Source: HGM04593 sp045657945
Lineage (GTDB): Bacteria; Bacteroidota; Bacteroidia; Bacteroidales; Bacteroidaceae
Length of the DNA: 64,000 nt
Assembly (NCBI GenBank): GCA_045657945.1
Contig: JAZOUB010000023.1
Coordinates: 1 to 64,000, forward strand
Reading direction: 5' to 3'
Numbering within the stretch: the first letter of the stretch is position 1; the number at the start of each line of letters is the position of its first letter. The notes beneath the pieces are model-generated. The model saw only the letters and a program-made list of their open reading frames with translations, was not told where the DNA came from and searched no databases. Shown piece after piece: positions 1-7,056 of this stretch. Made by a program: the position numbers and the translations under genes.

Positions 1-99
1 CAGGAACTGAGGAAGTATATCCACTACTACAATAATGATAGAATTAAACTGAGACTAAAAGGAAAGAGCCCGGTGCAATACCGAACTCTTTACCAATAA
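1..99 (+). CDS. IS3-family transposase, C-terminal fragment (cut by window edge)
   Basis: Only the last 32 codons are in the window. They read as the C-terminal end of an IS3/IS150-type DDE transposase (OrfB): the stretch YIHYYNNDRIKLRLKG followed by SPVQYR is the usual end of that family's integrase core. The catalytic residues lie upstream, outside the window, so intactness cannot be judged. The stop codon is followed directly by the inverted repeat of the element, as expected for the family. Confidence 0.85.
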   Translation, partial: QELRKYIHYYNNDRIKLRLKGKSPVQYRTLYQ

Positions 100-113
100 A
101 CTTTTTTAATTAA

Positions 114-140
114 TCCGTCCAACTTTTTGGGGTCAGATCA
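114..140. mobile_element. Right terminal inverted repeat of the IS3-family element
   Basis: The sequence CCAACTTTTTGGGGTCA lies 20 bases after the transposase stop. It matches the terminal repeat usual for IS3/IS150-like elements of Bacteroidota, whose outer end reads TGANCTGACCCC in reverse complement. The exact outer base and target duplication cannot be fixed because the left end is outside the window. Confidence 0.7.
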
Positions 141-159
141 ATGGTCACCCTCTTTTTGT
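141..159 (+). terminator. Orphan right arm of a terminator next to the IS end
   Basis: ATGGTCACCCTCTTTTT has the form of a terminator right arm plus T-run but has no left arm in the window. A complete hairpin at 10938-10964 has a nearly identical loop and right arm (CAATGGGTCACCCTCC). The left arm was probably separated by insertion of the IS (inference). Confidence 0.4.
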
Positions 160-245
160 GGTAAGCCATTGTTCTTGCGTTCATTAGCCTGATTAAAGGA
201 ATTTGTTGCTTTTTTAATCTTTTTTTATTTATTTCGCAAATGATT

Positions 246-253
246 TATTTTTG
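246..253 (+). promoter_or_regulatory. Possible -7 element for the lipoprotein at 265
   Basis: TATTTTTG matches the Bacteroidota -7 consensus TAnnTTTG, but it ends only 11 bases before the ATG. The -33 region is only a T-run, so this is a weak call. Confidence 0.3.
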
Positions 254-264
254 AATCTACTGCT

Positions 265-648
265 ATGAAAAACACACTAAGAAAATTTATGCTCTCGGTG
301 GCAGTGGTGCTGACACTGGGTTTGGTGTCATGCGATGCCAGTGATTTGTTTCTCGAGGACGAGATTGTTGGCTCTTGGAGTTGTATCTATGAGGATGCAA
401 CGGTTTTTGAGGAGGAATCGTATGATTTTGACCCCTCCGGCCGTTGGACATACCGTTATATATATGAGAATATATACGGCGAAAATATCTATGAGGTCGA
501 TGCCGGAACATACTCTATCAGTTATGGACAGGTGATACTGAAGTCCAAATTCTCAAAGGAAACATATACCTTGGGGGTGAGTATCTATAATAATAGAATG
601 ACACTAAGGAGCGGAGAGTACTATGCCGAGTTCCTGCGTTATAGATAG
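265..648 (+). CDS. Small lipoprotein, lipocalin-like
   Basis: This 127-residue protein begins with a lipoprotein signal peptide and a lipobox ending at Cys23 (LGLVSCD), so it is probably anchored in the envelope. The mature part starts EIVGSWSCIYED, then alternates short hydrophobic and aromatic strands (residues 34-125). That resembles the small lipocalin-like lipoproteins common in Bacteroidales, where a GxW motif opens the barrel. No catalytic motif is visible and no specific role can be given. It stands alone between the IS end and a terminator at 673. Confidence 0.7.
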   Translation: MKNTLRKFMLSVAVVLTLGLVSCDASDLFLEDEIVGSWSCIYEDATVFEEESYDFDPSGRWTYRYIYENIYGENIYEVDAGTYSISYGQVILKSKFSKETYTLGVSIYNNRMTLRSGEYYAEFLRYR

Positions 649-672
649 TCGATTGCATGGACAGGATATTGT

Positions 673-696
673 AGGGCGGGGTTACCCGCCCTTTTT
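673..696 (+). terminator. Terminator of the 265-648 lipoprotein gene
   Basis: A perfect 8-bp stem (AGGGCGGG / CCCGCCCT) with loop GTTA is followed by a T-run, 24 bases after the stop codon. Confidence 0.85.
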
Positions 697-804
697 AGCC
701 TTTAAGCACATGGCGTGCTTGAACCTTGGTTGCGCTCGTCAAGTGCGTAAATAAATTTCCATTCTTTTTTGCCCTTTTATCCTTTTTGGGCCTTCCTCGC
801 GATA

Positions 805-849
805 AAAGAAAAAGAGGAAAACGGGCAGAGATAAAACCGTTTTCCTCCA
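805..849 (-). terminator. Terminator of the HTH regulator gene at 900-1112
   Basis: On the minus strand GAGGAAAACGG pairs perfectly with CCGTTTTCCTC around a 12-base loop and runs into CTTTTTCTTTT. It lies about 50 bases beyond the stop of the regulator. Confidence 0.8.
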
Positions 850-899
850 GGCTGGAGCTGGCAAAGCATACTCCTGCTTTTTATTCCTTTAAAGTCCAG

Positions 900-1112
900 T
901 TACCCTTTGATGTTGATATCCTGGCTATAATATTTGAAAAAGTCGTGGTTCAGTATGACCGAGATTTTCTCGAGCAGTCTCGTGTCAATGCTCTCGCGTT
1001 TGAATATACTATAAATATTTGTCCTGTCACAGCACAGTTCTTTGGCAAGCCATGAAACTTGACAACCTTGGGCGTCGAATTGCTTTTTAATGATGTTTCC
1101 GATATGAATCAT
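900..1112 (-). CDS. Small HTH (XRE-type) transcriptional regulator
   Basis: This 70-residue protein is nearly all one helix-turn-helix domain. Residues 18-38 (QVSWLAKELCCDRTNIYSIFK) have the spacing of helix 2, turn and recognition helix of Cro/CI-like regulators. The tail LLEKISVILNHDFFKYYS is typical of a short Bacteroidales family of single-domain regulators. A good promoter lies upstream at 1161-1191 and a terminator downstream at 805-849, so it is its own transcription unit. Its target is unknown. A longer reading frame on the opposite strand overlaps it but shows no protein features. Confidence 0.75.
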   Translation of the reverse strand: MIHIGNIIKKQFDAQGCQVSWLAKELCCDRTNIYSIFKRESIDTRLLEKISVILNHDFFKYYSQDINIKG

Positions 1113-1160
1113 ATAGTATAGTGTATAGTGTTTGTAGTTATACTAATCCAAGATTTTATG

Positions 1161-1191
1161 CAAATGTAACGTGTTGACTCCTTGTTTCAAA
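1161..1191 (-). promoter_or_regulatory. Promoter of the HTH regulator
   Basis: On the minus strand the -33 element TTTG (1188-1191) is followed by 19 bases and TACATTTG (1161-1168), an exact match to TAnnTTTG. Confidence 0.75.
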
Positions 1192-1282
1192 TATTTTTAC
1201 GTGATTATATTTCTACAAGTGGTTGATTTATAGGTTGATGTGGTTGTGGAATCGTGTGTGCTTGCACATATTGGGCTAGTAT

Positions 1283-1327
1283 GTGAAATGAGAGTGACCC
1301 TATTTTATTGGGGCACCCTCATTTCAC
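1283..1327. terminator. Hairpin downstream of fabG
   Basis: GTGAAATGAG pairs with CTCATTTCAC, and the inner part (GTGACCC / GGGGCAC) extends the stem. It lies 27 bases past the fabG stop. There is no T-run, so termination is inferred from position. Confidence 0.55.
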
Positions 1328-1353
1328 CTTATTAAATAAAATTATAAAAAATA

Positions 1354-2100
1354 TCAGCAACTCATTGCACCGCAACAGTTGATTACCTGTCCGCTCACAT
1401 ACGCCGCCATGTCACTTGCGAGGAACAGCGCTACATTTGCAACATCCTCGGGTGTGCCGGCGCGACGCAGAGGAATTGTCTTTGCCCACTCGGTGCGCAT
1501 CTCCTCGGGGATAGCCGATGTCATGTCCGTAACAATGAATCCGGGAGCAATGCAGTTGCATCTGATGCCGCGTGGACCCATCTCCTTGGCAATTGACTTT
1601 GAGAAGCCAATGAGGCCGGCTTTCGAAGCTGCGTAGTTGCACTGTCCGGCGTTGCCGTTCTCGCCAACAACCGACGACATGTTTATGATGCTGCCACAGC
1701 GCTGCTTTGCCATCAAGGGGACTGCCGCACGGGTAAAGTTGAACGCCGATTTCAGGTTGGTGGTAATTACCGCATCCCACTGCTCCTCGGTCATGCGCAG
1801 TATAAGGCCGTCCTTTGTAATGCCGGCGTTGTTCACAAGGATATCAATGCGACCGAAGTCGGCTGCAACATCCTTTACCACTGCCTCGGTGGCTGCATAG
1901 TCGGCAGCATCGGCAGCATAACCCTTGCACTTCACGCCAAGCGCCTCAATCTCCTTGATGAGTTCCTCGGCATTGCTGTTTATCTGGCGGTATGTGAATG
2001 CTACATTTGCACCCTCCTGGGCGAACTTCACCGCAATGGCGCGGCCTATACCTCGTGTTGCACCTGTAACCAGGGCTGTCTTTCCTTCAAGTAATCTCAT
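1354..2100 (-). CDS. fabG: 3-oxoacyl-[acyl-carrier-protein] reductase FabG
   Basis: Short-chain dehydrogenase of 248 residues that reduces 3-oxoacyl-ACP with NADPH in the type II fatty acid cycle (cytosol). Visible features are the cofactor motif TGATRGIG (12-19), NNAG (90-93), Asn115, the catalytic Ser142, and Tyr156/Lys160 in YAASK. The start used here gives MRLLEGKTALV. An in-frame ATG 84 bases upstream is rejected because the promoter at 2129-2159 lies between the two. The C-terminus, INCCGAMSC, is Cys-rich where the family usually ends in NGG-type residues. It is monocistronic, unlike the fab clusters of many bacteria. Confidence 0.93.
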   Translation of the reverse strand: MRLLEGKTALVTGATRGIGRAIAVKFAQEGANVAFTYRQINSNAEELIKEIEALGVKCKGYAADAADYAATEAVVKDVAADFGRIDILVNNAGITKDGLILRMTEEQWDAVITTNLKSAFNFTRAAVPLMAKQRCGSIINMSSVVGENGNAGQCNYAASKAGLIGFSKSIAKEMGPRGIRCNCIAPGFIVTDMTSAIPEEMRTEWAKTIPLRRAGTPEDVANVALFLASDMAAYVSGQVINCCGAMSC

Positions 2101-2128
2101 ATTGTACGATTTAGTTTGTTGTTTGCTG

Positions 2129-2159
2129 CGAATGTACGAAAAGAAGGTGAATAATACAA
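2129..2159 (-). promoter_or_regulatory. Promoter of fabG
   Basis: On the minus strand TTG (2157-2159), 20 bases, then TACATTCG (2129-2136), one change from the -7 consensus. Its position fixes the fabG start at 2100. Confidence 0.7.
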
Positions 2160-2305
2160 GTTTGCACTGTATTACTGTTGCCATTGCATTGTGACTGCTT
2201 TACAATGGCTTTCTTCTTTTGTATTAAAAGGTTACCTATGTATTAAAATTACATTATATTAACAAATATTAACAAAATTGGGGGGGTAAAACGGCCGGCC
2301 GTTAC

Positions 2306-2313
2306 TATCTTTG
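2306..2313 (+). promoter_or_regulatory. -7 element for the secreted protein at 2376
   Basis: TATCTTTG matches TAnnTTTG exactly and is followed by CAAAAC. The nearest TTG upstream (2278-2280) is 25 bases away, longer than the usual 19-21, so the -33 element is uncertain. Confidence 0.55.
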
Positions 2314-2375
2314 CAAAACTTTACGAAAACGGCTTAATTTATAAGAATTTACTTAATAATTTTAATCAATAACAA

Positions 2376-4670
2376 ATGAGAAAATTTACTCTATTTTTGA
2401 TGTCTTTGTTCCTCACTGTAGGCGCAATGGCGGAGATTCAGCCATCAACAAGTACAGCTGCTCCTGAACACTTGTACAAGATTAAGAACAAGAGAGGTAT
2501 TTATATGGCCGCTCATTCAAACCCTACACAGGAGAATTACGGTCGTTTTGCTTTCTATGCTGTTGAAGGCAAGGAAAATACCTATAAAATCTATAGCTAT
2601 GATGCTAATTTGTGGCTTTCATATACAAAGGCCAGTGGATACAGCAACGCAATGAACTTTGTTAGTTTTGCATCTACCCAGGATGTTGCCAACGAGTGGT
2701 ATGTCGCAGCATCGGGTGACTATTATCAGGTAGCTCCATATAATACCGCCGGTGTTGCCGGTAAATATTGGAATTTCTTCGGTGGTATAGCAAATGTGTA
2801 TTACGCTTATGATGATTATAGAAATACTCTTGGCTTGTATGAAAAAGGTGCAGCAGCAGATGATGGTAGCGCGTGGGTTTTTGAGGCAGTAGATGCAAAT
2901 GATTACGCAGCTCCTGTAACTCTCAATTATGAGGTTACAGACGGTGAAGGAAATGTATATACAGGTACATACACAGGTGTTGCAGGCAGAACAAGAATTT
3001 TTACCCACAATAATACTCTTTGTCCCATTACTGGTATAACTTTTGAGGGTAATACCTACAAGGCAAACATCGCTATTCCATTCAGCACCTCAGGTGTTGT
3101 TATCAGTTCATTCAATGGTAACGAAATTAGATTTGCTGTTAAAGAAGGTAAAGAAATTGCAACAAAGACAGTTCCAACTGCAGAGACAATCAATAACTAT
3201 CTTTGGAATATCCATCCTTCATTTGCAAACAGCACCCTTACATTCTCTATCGAACACGTTGCAACAGGCAAGTTCTTGTACACAACAGCTACAACGCGAG
3301 CTCACGACGATGCAACTGTAACATTGGCCGATGAGGGTACACAGTTTGTGTATGTTGCCAATAATGGTTTCAAGTATGGTAACCTTTGGCTTTCAACTAA
3401 CTCAAGTACTACTTCTGAACAGTGCTTGGGTATGTGGGATAGTCAGCACAATGGTGCAAAGCACTTGATTCACAAGGTGAACAGCTACACAATCACAGAT
3501 GCTGCCGGCAATGTATATGAGGGTGAATTCAATGGATACGATTTGAAGAACGAGGCTTTCCTTCCCGTATTTACAGGTGTTGCTGCTGGTGCGCAGGGAG
3601 CAACCTTGGGCGACAAAACTTGGACAGGATATAACTTCAGTGCAACAATCGACTTCAAATATCCTGTTTCAAAGGTTGGTGAGACTCCAAATGAGACATT
3701 GTTGGATTTGTACAGATCACAGGACAAGACGACAGCAAAGTACTTGCGTGCGGTAGGTGACAGAGTAAAAGTTCAGCCTGCAGAAACTGCTCCTGTTGAT
3801 GTAAATGCTCATTGGGCGATATATCCATCATACGAGAATGGTAAGTTTAATTTTGCTATAATGAACATCGCTACCGGCAAGTATATCTATTCAGAAGCTG
3901 CAAACAACAGCAGCAAATTGGGTGATAATAGTGATGTTGTCCTTAATGCAACCGGCTCTAAATTCATCATTGCCGGCGATGGTAATGACTTCAGATTTGC
4001 CGACCGTGAGAACCTTTTCCTCTCTATCAATTCTGACAAAGATGCAGATGTACTTCTTGGTGTTCACAAACAGGCTCACAGTGGAACACAGATGTCTGCT
4101 GCAGTAGCGACTTCTTATGGTGTAAAGGTTGTCGAAACAACTTATGCTACATTCTATGCTCCAAATGCAGTGACAATCCCAGAGAATGTTGAGGCGTTTG
4201 CAGTAACAGCAATCAATGACGGTTGGGTTACTTTGACTAAGATTGAGAATACAATTCCTGCAAACACAGGTGTGATATTGAAGGCTACAGCGGCTGGTGT
4301 ATATAACTTCGCAATTGCAGAGAATGTTGATGAGGTTGAGAACTTGCTTGCAGGTACTGTTGTTGCAACGATGGTTGATGGCCCTGCTTACGTTCTTGGC
4401 CTGGTTGAAGGCAAGGTTGGTCTTTACAACGCTAAATTGACAGACAATAAGTTCCTTAACAATGGTTACAAGGCATATTTGCCTAAAACTGCCGGTGCAA
4501 ACCTCACTGCTTCATTCTACGGTTTCGATTGGGACGGTACAACTGCAATTGAGAATGTAGAGGTAGAGGACGAGGTTAAGGTTATCTACGACCTCACAGG
4601 CCGCCGCGTTGAAGCTATCACAGCACCTGGTATTTATATTGTAGGTGGTAAAAAAGTGCTGGTAAAGTAA
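2376..4670 (+). CDS. Secreted protein with ricin-like repeats and a T9SS-like C-terminal tail
   Basis: 764 residues with a signal peptide (1-20, ending VGAMA). Residues 31-170, 275-370 and 450-580 look like three copies of a beta-trefoil, ricin-like module, each with phrases such as YKIKNKRGIYM, GKFLYTTA and GKYIYSEA next to WxI/Y segments. Residues 590-715 form another beta domain. The last ~45 residues (IYDLTGRRVEAI...GIYIVGGKKVLVK) match the type A sorting tail of the type IX secretion system, so surface export is likely. No catalytic motif is seen; binding of carbohydrate or a matrix is a guess from the modules. The stop codon forms part of the hairpin element at 4670. Confidence 0.75.
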   Translation: MRKFTLFLMSLFLTVGAMAEIQPSTSTAAPEHLYKIKNKRGIYMAAHSNPTQENYGRFAFYAVEGKENTYKIYSYDANLWLSYTKASGYSNAMNFVSFASTQDVANEWYVAASGDYYQVAPYNTAGVAGKYWNFFGGIANVYYAYDDYRNTLGLYEKGAAADDGSAWVFEAVDANDYAAPVTLNYEVTDGEGNVYTGTYTGVAGRTRIFTHNNTLCPITGITFEGNTYKANIAIPFSTSGVVISSFNGNEIRFAVKEGKEIATKTVPTAETINNYLWNIHPSFANSTLTFSIEHVATGKFLYTTATTRAHDDATVTLADEGTQFVYVANNGFKYGNLWLSTNSSTTSEQCLGMWDSQHNGAKHLIHKVNSYTITDAAGNVYEGEFNGYDLKNEAFLPVFTGVAAGAQGATLGDKTWTGYNFSATIDFKYPVSKVGETPNETLLDLYRSQDKTTAKYLRAVGDRVKVQPAETAPVDVNAHWAIYPSYENGKFNFAIMNIATGKYIYSEAANNSSKLGDNSDVVLNATGSKFIIAGDGNDFRFADRENLFLSINSDKDADVLLGVHKQAHSGTQMSAAVATSYGVKVVETTYATFYAPNAVTIPENVEAFAVTAINDGWVTLTKIENTIPANTGVILKATAAGVYNFAIAENVDEVENLLAGTVVATMVDGPAYVLGLVEGKVGLYNAKLTDNKFLNNGYKAYLPKTAGANLTASFYGFDWDGTTAIENVEVEDEVKVIYDLTGRRVEAITAPGIYIVGGKKVLVK

Positions 4671-4813
4671 TAAGTGATTAAAAGAGGATTATGGCTTCGC
4701 AAGCCGGCTGCCTTTGGCGAGCCTTGGCTGCACTCGTTGCAAAACGCTAAAGCAAACTTTGCGTTTCACTCGTTTGCCTAAGCCTTGAACTTCATCCTTT
4801 TTATCTCACTTAT
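4670..4813. repeat. Intergenic palindromic element, copy A
   Basis: The ends ATAAGTGATTAAAAG and CTTTTTATCTCACTTAT are inverted copies of each other. The element starts on the last base of the stop codon of the upstream gene. Inside, 4710-4787 is shared with 5550-5634 and contains its own hairpin (AACGCTAAAG / CTTTGCGTT). The end AAGCCTTGAACTT is shared with the copies at 22690 and 38703. Confidence 0.65.
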
Positions 4814-4919
4814 TAGAAAATAGGAAAGTGAGAGATCCTTCCGTCGCTACGCTCTGTCAGGATGACATTGTGCGCGTAAGGAGATTCTTAAAAATGAAAC
4901 AAAAAAAGAATTACGATAT

Positions 4920-5084
4920 ATGAAGAAGACTTATGTATCACCTCTCATGACAGAGGTAAATGTTGAAGCGGAGACTATGCTTGCAGCTTCATTGAAGTTG
5001 GATAATGACAAGACAGTAGATACCTCAAACGGTGGCCAGCTCACAGGCGGCAGCCGCGGTCAATGGGGCAATTTGTGGAACTAA
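4920..5084 (+). CDS. 54-residue Bacteroidales peptide (precursor-like)
   Basis: A short gene opening MKKTYVSPLMTEVNVEAE, followed by TMLAASLKLDND and ending GGSRGQWGNLWN. The MKKTYxSPxxxxVxxxxxxMLAAS opening is a pattern I recognise from many short, unnamed Prevotella and Bacteroides peptides. There is no signal peptide and no membrane segment. The C-terminal 15 residues are rich in Gly, Trp and Asn. The gene lies in an otherwise non-coding stretch, its stop sits inside a perfect hairpin (5069-5095), and the C-terminal motif QWGNLW is encoded once more at 5180-5200. Function unknown; a processed or secreted peptide is one possibility. No transporter or modifying enzyme is adjacent. Confidence 0.7.
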   Translation: MKKTYVSPLMTEVNVEAETMLAASLKLDNDKTVDTSNGGQLTGGSRGQWGNLWN

Positions 5085-5202
5085 TTCACAAATTGACCTA
5101 TCGGTGAGCTTTTTAGCGAATGGTCGCGGGCAGCGCAGACACAGGTTGCGCCCCGCGGGTCGCTGATAAAAAAGCGAGCCAATGGGGTAACCTCTGGTAA
5201 TA
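5069..5202 (+). other. Structured region with a second QWGNLW coding echo
   Basis: CAATTTGTG (5069-5077) and CACAAATTG (5087-5095) form a perfect stem across the stop of the peptide gene. GCGGG-CA-GCGCA pairs with TGCGCCCCGC around 5127-5156. The bases 5180-5200 then read QWGNLW and a stop, in a different frame from the first copy and with different codons, so this looks like the remnant of a second peptide gene. Confidence 0.45.
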
Positions 5203-5240
5203 ACAAAAAGCAGGAGCATCGCTGGTGCTCCTGCTTTTTG
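5203..5240 (+). terminator. Terminator after the peptide gene
   Basis: AAGCAGGAGCA pairs perfectly with TGCTCCTGCTT around a 7-base loop, flanked by an A-run and a T-run. Confidence 0.9.
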
Positions 5241-5952
5241 TTAATGCTGACGCAAACAGTACCCCCTCCGCCGTAAACGGCTCGTCCCCCTAAAAAGAGG
5301 GACAATTTAAGGATTGCCTGATGTGCAACCAAGTTTGGCTTATCGCGTACCATGGTATTGTCAAAGAGAAACCGGCACCGTAAGCAACACAGCGTAGAGC
5401 CCTGCCGACAGCAGGCCATTGTGCGAGGACTGTTTGAAGATTTGCGAGGGTATAACTTTTCTTGTATAGCCGCGCAAATCAAGATCCGCAGCACCCTGCT
5501 GACGACAGAAAGGCTTGCAGCGGCGAGCGAGGGACGAACGAGTTATATTGCCTTTGGCGAGCTTTAGCTGCGCTCGTTGCAAAACCCAAGCAAGCTTGGT
5601 TTTTACTCGCTTGCATAAACCTTGCCTGAAGGCAATTCACGAGCAGGAGGAGTGAGCGAAAGTTTATGCAAACGAGCGGGTGGAAACTTGTTAACACACA
5701 AAGCGAGTGCAGCTAAACTTGGATGCAGTCAATGGTGCGCCCGAGTGCCGAGTTCTTTGGTACTTTCTGTCATACAGAAAGTACAAGGCATAACGACAAT
5801 AAGAAAAAATAAGTGAGCGGATTAAAGGTGAATTCTGCTATTAAATTAAATCTTTATTTATATCGCCCCCTGAGTTTGCAGGTGAGTCCAAGCCTGCTTG
5901 AGAGATATAACAAACAAAGAGAGGGAAAAGCTTTCGATTTACCCTCTCTTTG
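5241..5952. other. Long intergenic stretch without a convincing gene
   Basis: Several 60-137 codon frames overlap here on both strands. None has protein-like composition, and all cross repeat sequence. The stretch holds a small hairpin near 5285 (GTCCCCCT / AGAGGGAC), a repeat shared with copy A (5550-5634) and repeat-like sequence to about 5750. The core 5340-5530 is GC-richer than its surroundings and could be an untranslated RNA or a decayed gene; I cannot tell. Confidence 0.4.
5550..5634. repeat. Second copy of the repeat in element A
   Basis: GCCTTTGGCGAGC, then GCTCGTTGCAAAAC and ACTCG-TTGC, match 4710-4787. The inner hairpin differs in sequence (ACCCAAGC / GCTTGGTT here) but is still paired. 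Confidence 0.6.
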
Positions 5953-6026
<74 letters not shown>

Positions 6027-6156
6027 TACCTATTTGTGCAAAACAAGGAAACCCCTCATTTGCGAGTGCAAAGATAGTGCGTTTCTTCCGTTGCGCAAAG
6101 TATTTCCTTGCTTTTTTTTGTTTCAACGGCAAAATGGTGGGGTGGTGAGGCGTTTT

Positions 6157-6822
6157 TTACTCAAAATTCCTTATCATCTCGTTCAAGTCATGCACTGCAA
6201 TACCGCCACGGTGCAGGGTCAGGTAACCGGCCTCCTGCATCTCGTTGAGTGATTTGGAGATGTTGAGCCTTGTCTCGCCAAGCAGTGTTGCCAGGCGTTC
6301 CATCTTTATGGCTATGTGCTTCTCGCCCTTTGTGTTGTCGCAACGCATTGCAATGAAACGGGCAATCTTGCCGGCTATGCTCGTCCGGGTGTAGTGCCAT
6401 ATCTCATGCTCCTTCTGTTGCACCTTGCGGCATACCTGGTTAAGCAGGTTCATGGTGAAGATATCGTGTTTCTTCAGTTCTCCAAAAAGATGCTGCTTCG
6501 CTACATAGAGAATGGTGCATTCTCCTTTGGCAATATAGTCTTTCTTGAAACAGGTGTCGTAGCCGAAGGTGGAGTGGGGCTCAATGGCAACGGGCGCGTC
6601 AAGTTCCTCGGTGATGCTGTATGACTTGTCGGGCGCAAAGGCGGTGCTTGTGACCTTGCCTTGGGTGATGATTATGAATTTGTCGCATGGCTCACCGTGG
6701 CGGAACAGCACATCGCCATCGCCATACCGCTTGAATTCAAGGGTCACTTTGCCCAGAATTTCTGTTATGTCGTCCTTGCTCATACCCTGGAAGTATGGCA
6801 GGCACAGGAGTGATTCGTACAT
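6157..6822 (-). CDS. Crp/Fnr-family transcriptional regulator
   Basis: 221 residues from the chosen start MYESLLCLPYFQG. The N-terminal half is a cyclic-nucleotide-binding-like beta roll (about 10-125, with GDVLFRHGEPCDKFIIITQGKV). It is followed by the long dimer helix and a C-terminal winged helix with ATLLGETRLNISKSLNEMQ (about 180-200) as recognition region. It has no N-terminal Fe-S cysteine cluster, so it is not a classical Fnr. An ATG 15 codons upstream is possible, but the promoter at 6855-6884 would start transcription inside that extension. Ligand and targets are unknown. It diverges from the GH85 gene, which could be a target (inference). Confidence 0.85.
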   Translation of the reverse strand: MYESLLCLPYFQGMSKDDITEILGKVTLEFKRYGDGDVLFRHGEPCDKFIIITQGKVTSTAFAPDKSYSITEELDAPVAIEPHSTFGYDTCFKKDYIAKGECTILYVAKQHLFGELKKHDIFTMNLLNQVCRKVQQKEHEIWHYTRTSIAGKIARFIAMRCDNTKGEKHIAIKMERLATLLGETRLNISKSLNEMQEAGYLTLHRGGIAVHDLNEMIRNFE

Positions 6823-6854
6823 CCTTGGTAATAGTTGTTTTGACTTATTAACTG

Positions 6855-6884
6855 CGAAGTTAGGCAAATAGTATGTGTAACCAA
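6855..6884 (-). promoter_or_regulatory. Promoter of the Crp/Fnr regulator
   Basis: Minus strand: TTG (6882-6884), 19 bases, TAACTTCG (6855-6862). Transcription would start near 6848, supporting the start at 6822. Confidence 0.65.
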
Positions 6885-7056
6885 TCAGTTTTTGTATTTT
6901 TTAACCATATAAATTATCTGGCATTCTCTGTCGGGATTGCTTGGGTAGTTCTATGCTTTTTGATATAATTTGGGTTAAAAGGTATTTTTATAACAAAAAT
7001 ATTGTATATTAGCGGTGTCATTCCATGACTAAGAATTTTGTAATTACAATACCATT

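Noticed and set aside
726..1055. 109-codon frame on the plus strand over the HTH regulator
   Set aside because: It runs across a terminator hairpin and the opposite strand of a better gene with promoter and HTH motif; no protein features.
4920..5084. 54-residue peptide as a toxin-antitoxin component
   Set aside because: No partner gene within reach and no membrane or toxin motif.
5081..5494. 137-codon minus-strand frame (and overlapping 60-90 codon frames) in 5241-5952
   Set aside because: Crosses a strong terminator and repeats; composition rich in Cys/Arg/Leu typical of chance frames; no promoter.
6855..6884. Extended Crp/Fnr start at 6867
   Set aside because: The promoter lies in front of 6848, so the extension would not be transcribed in full.
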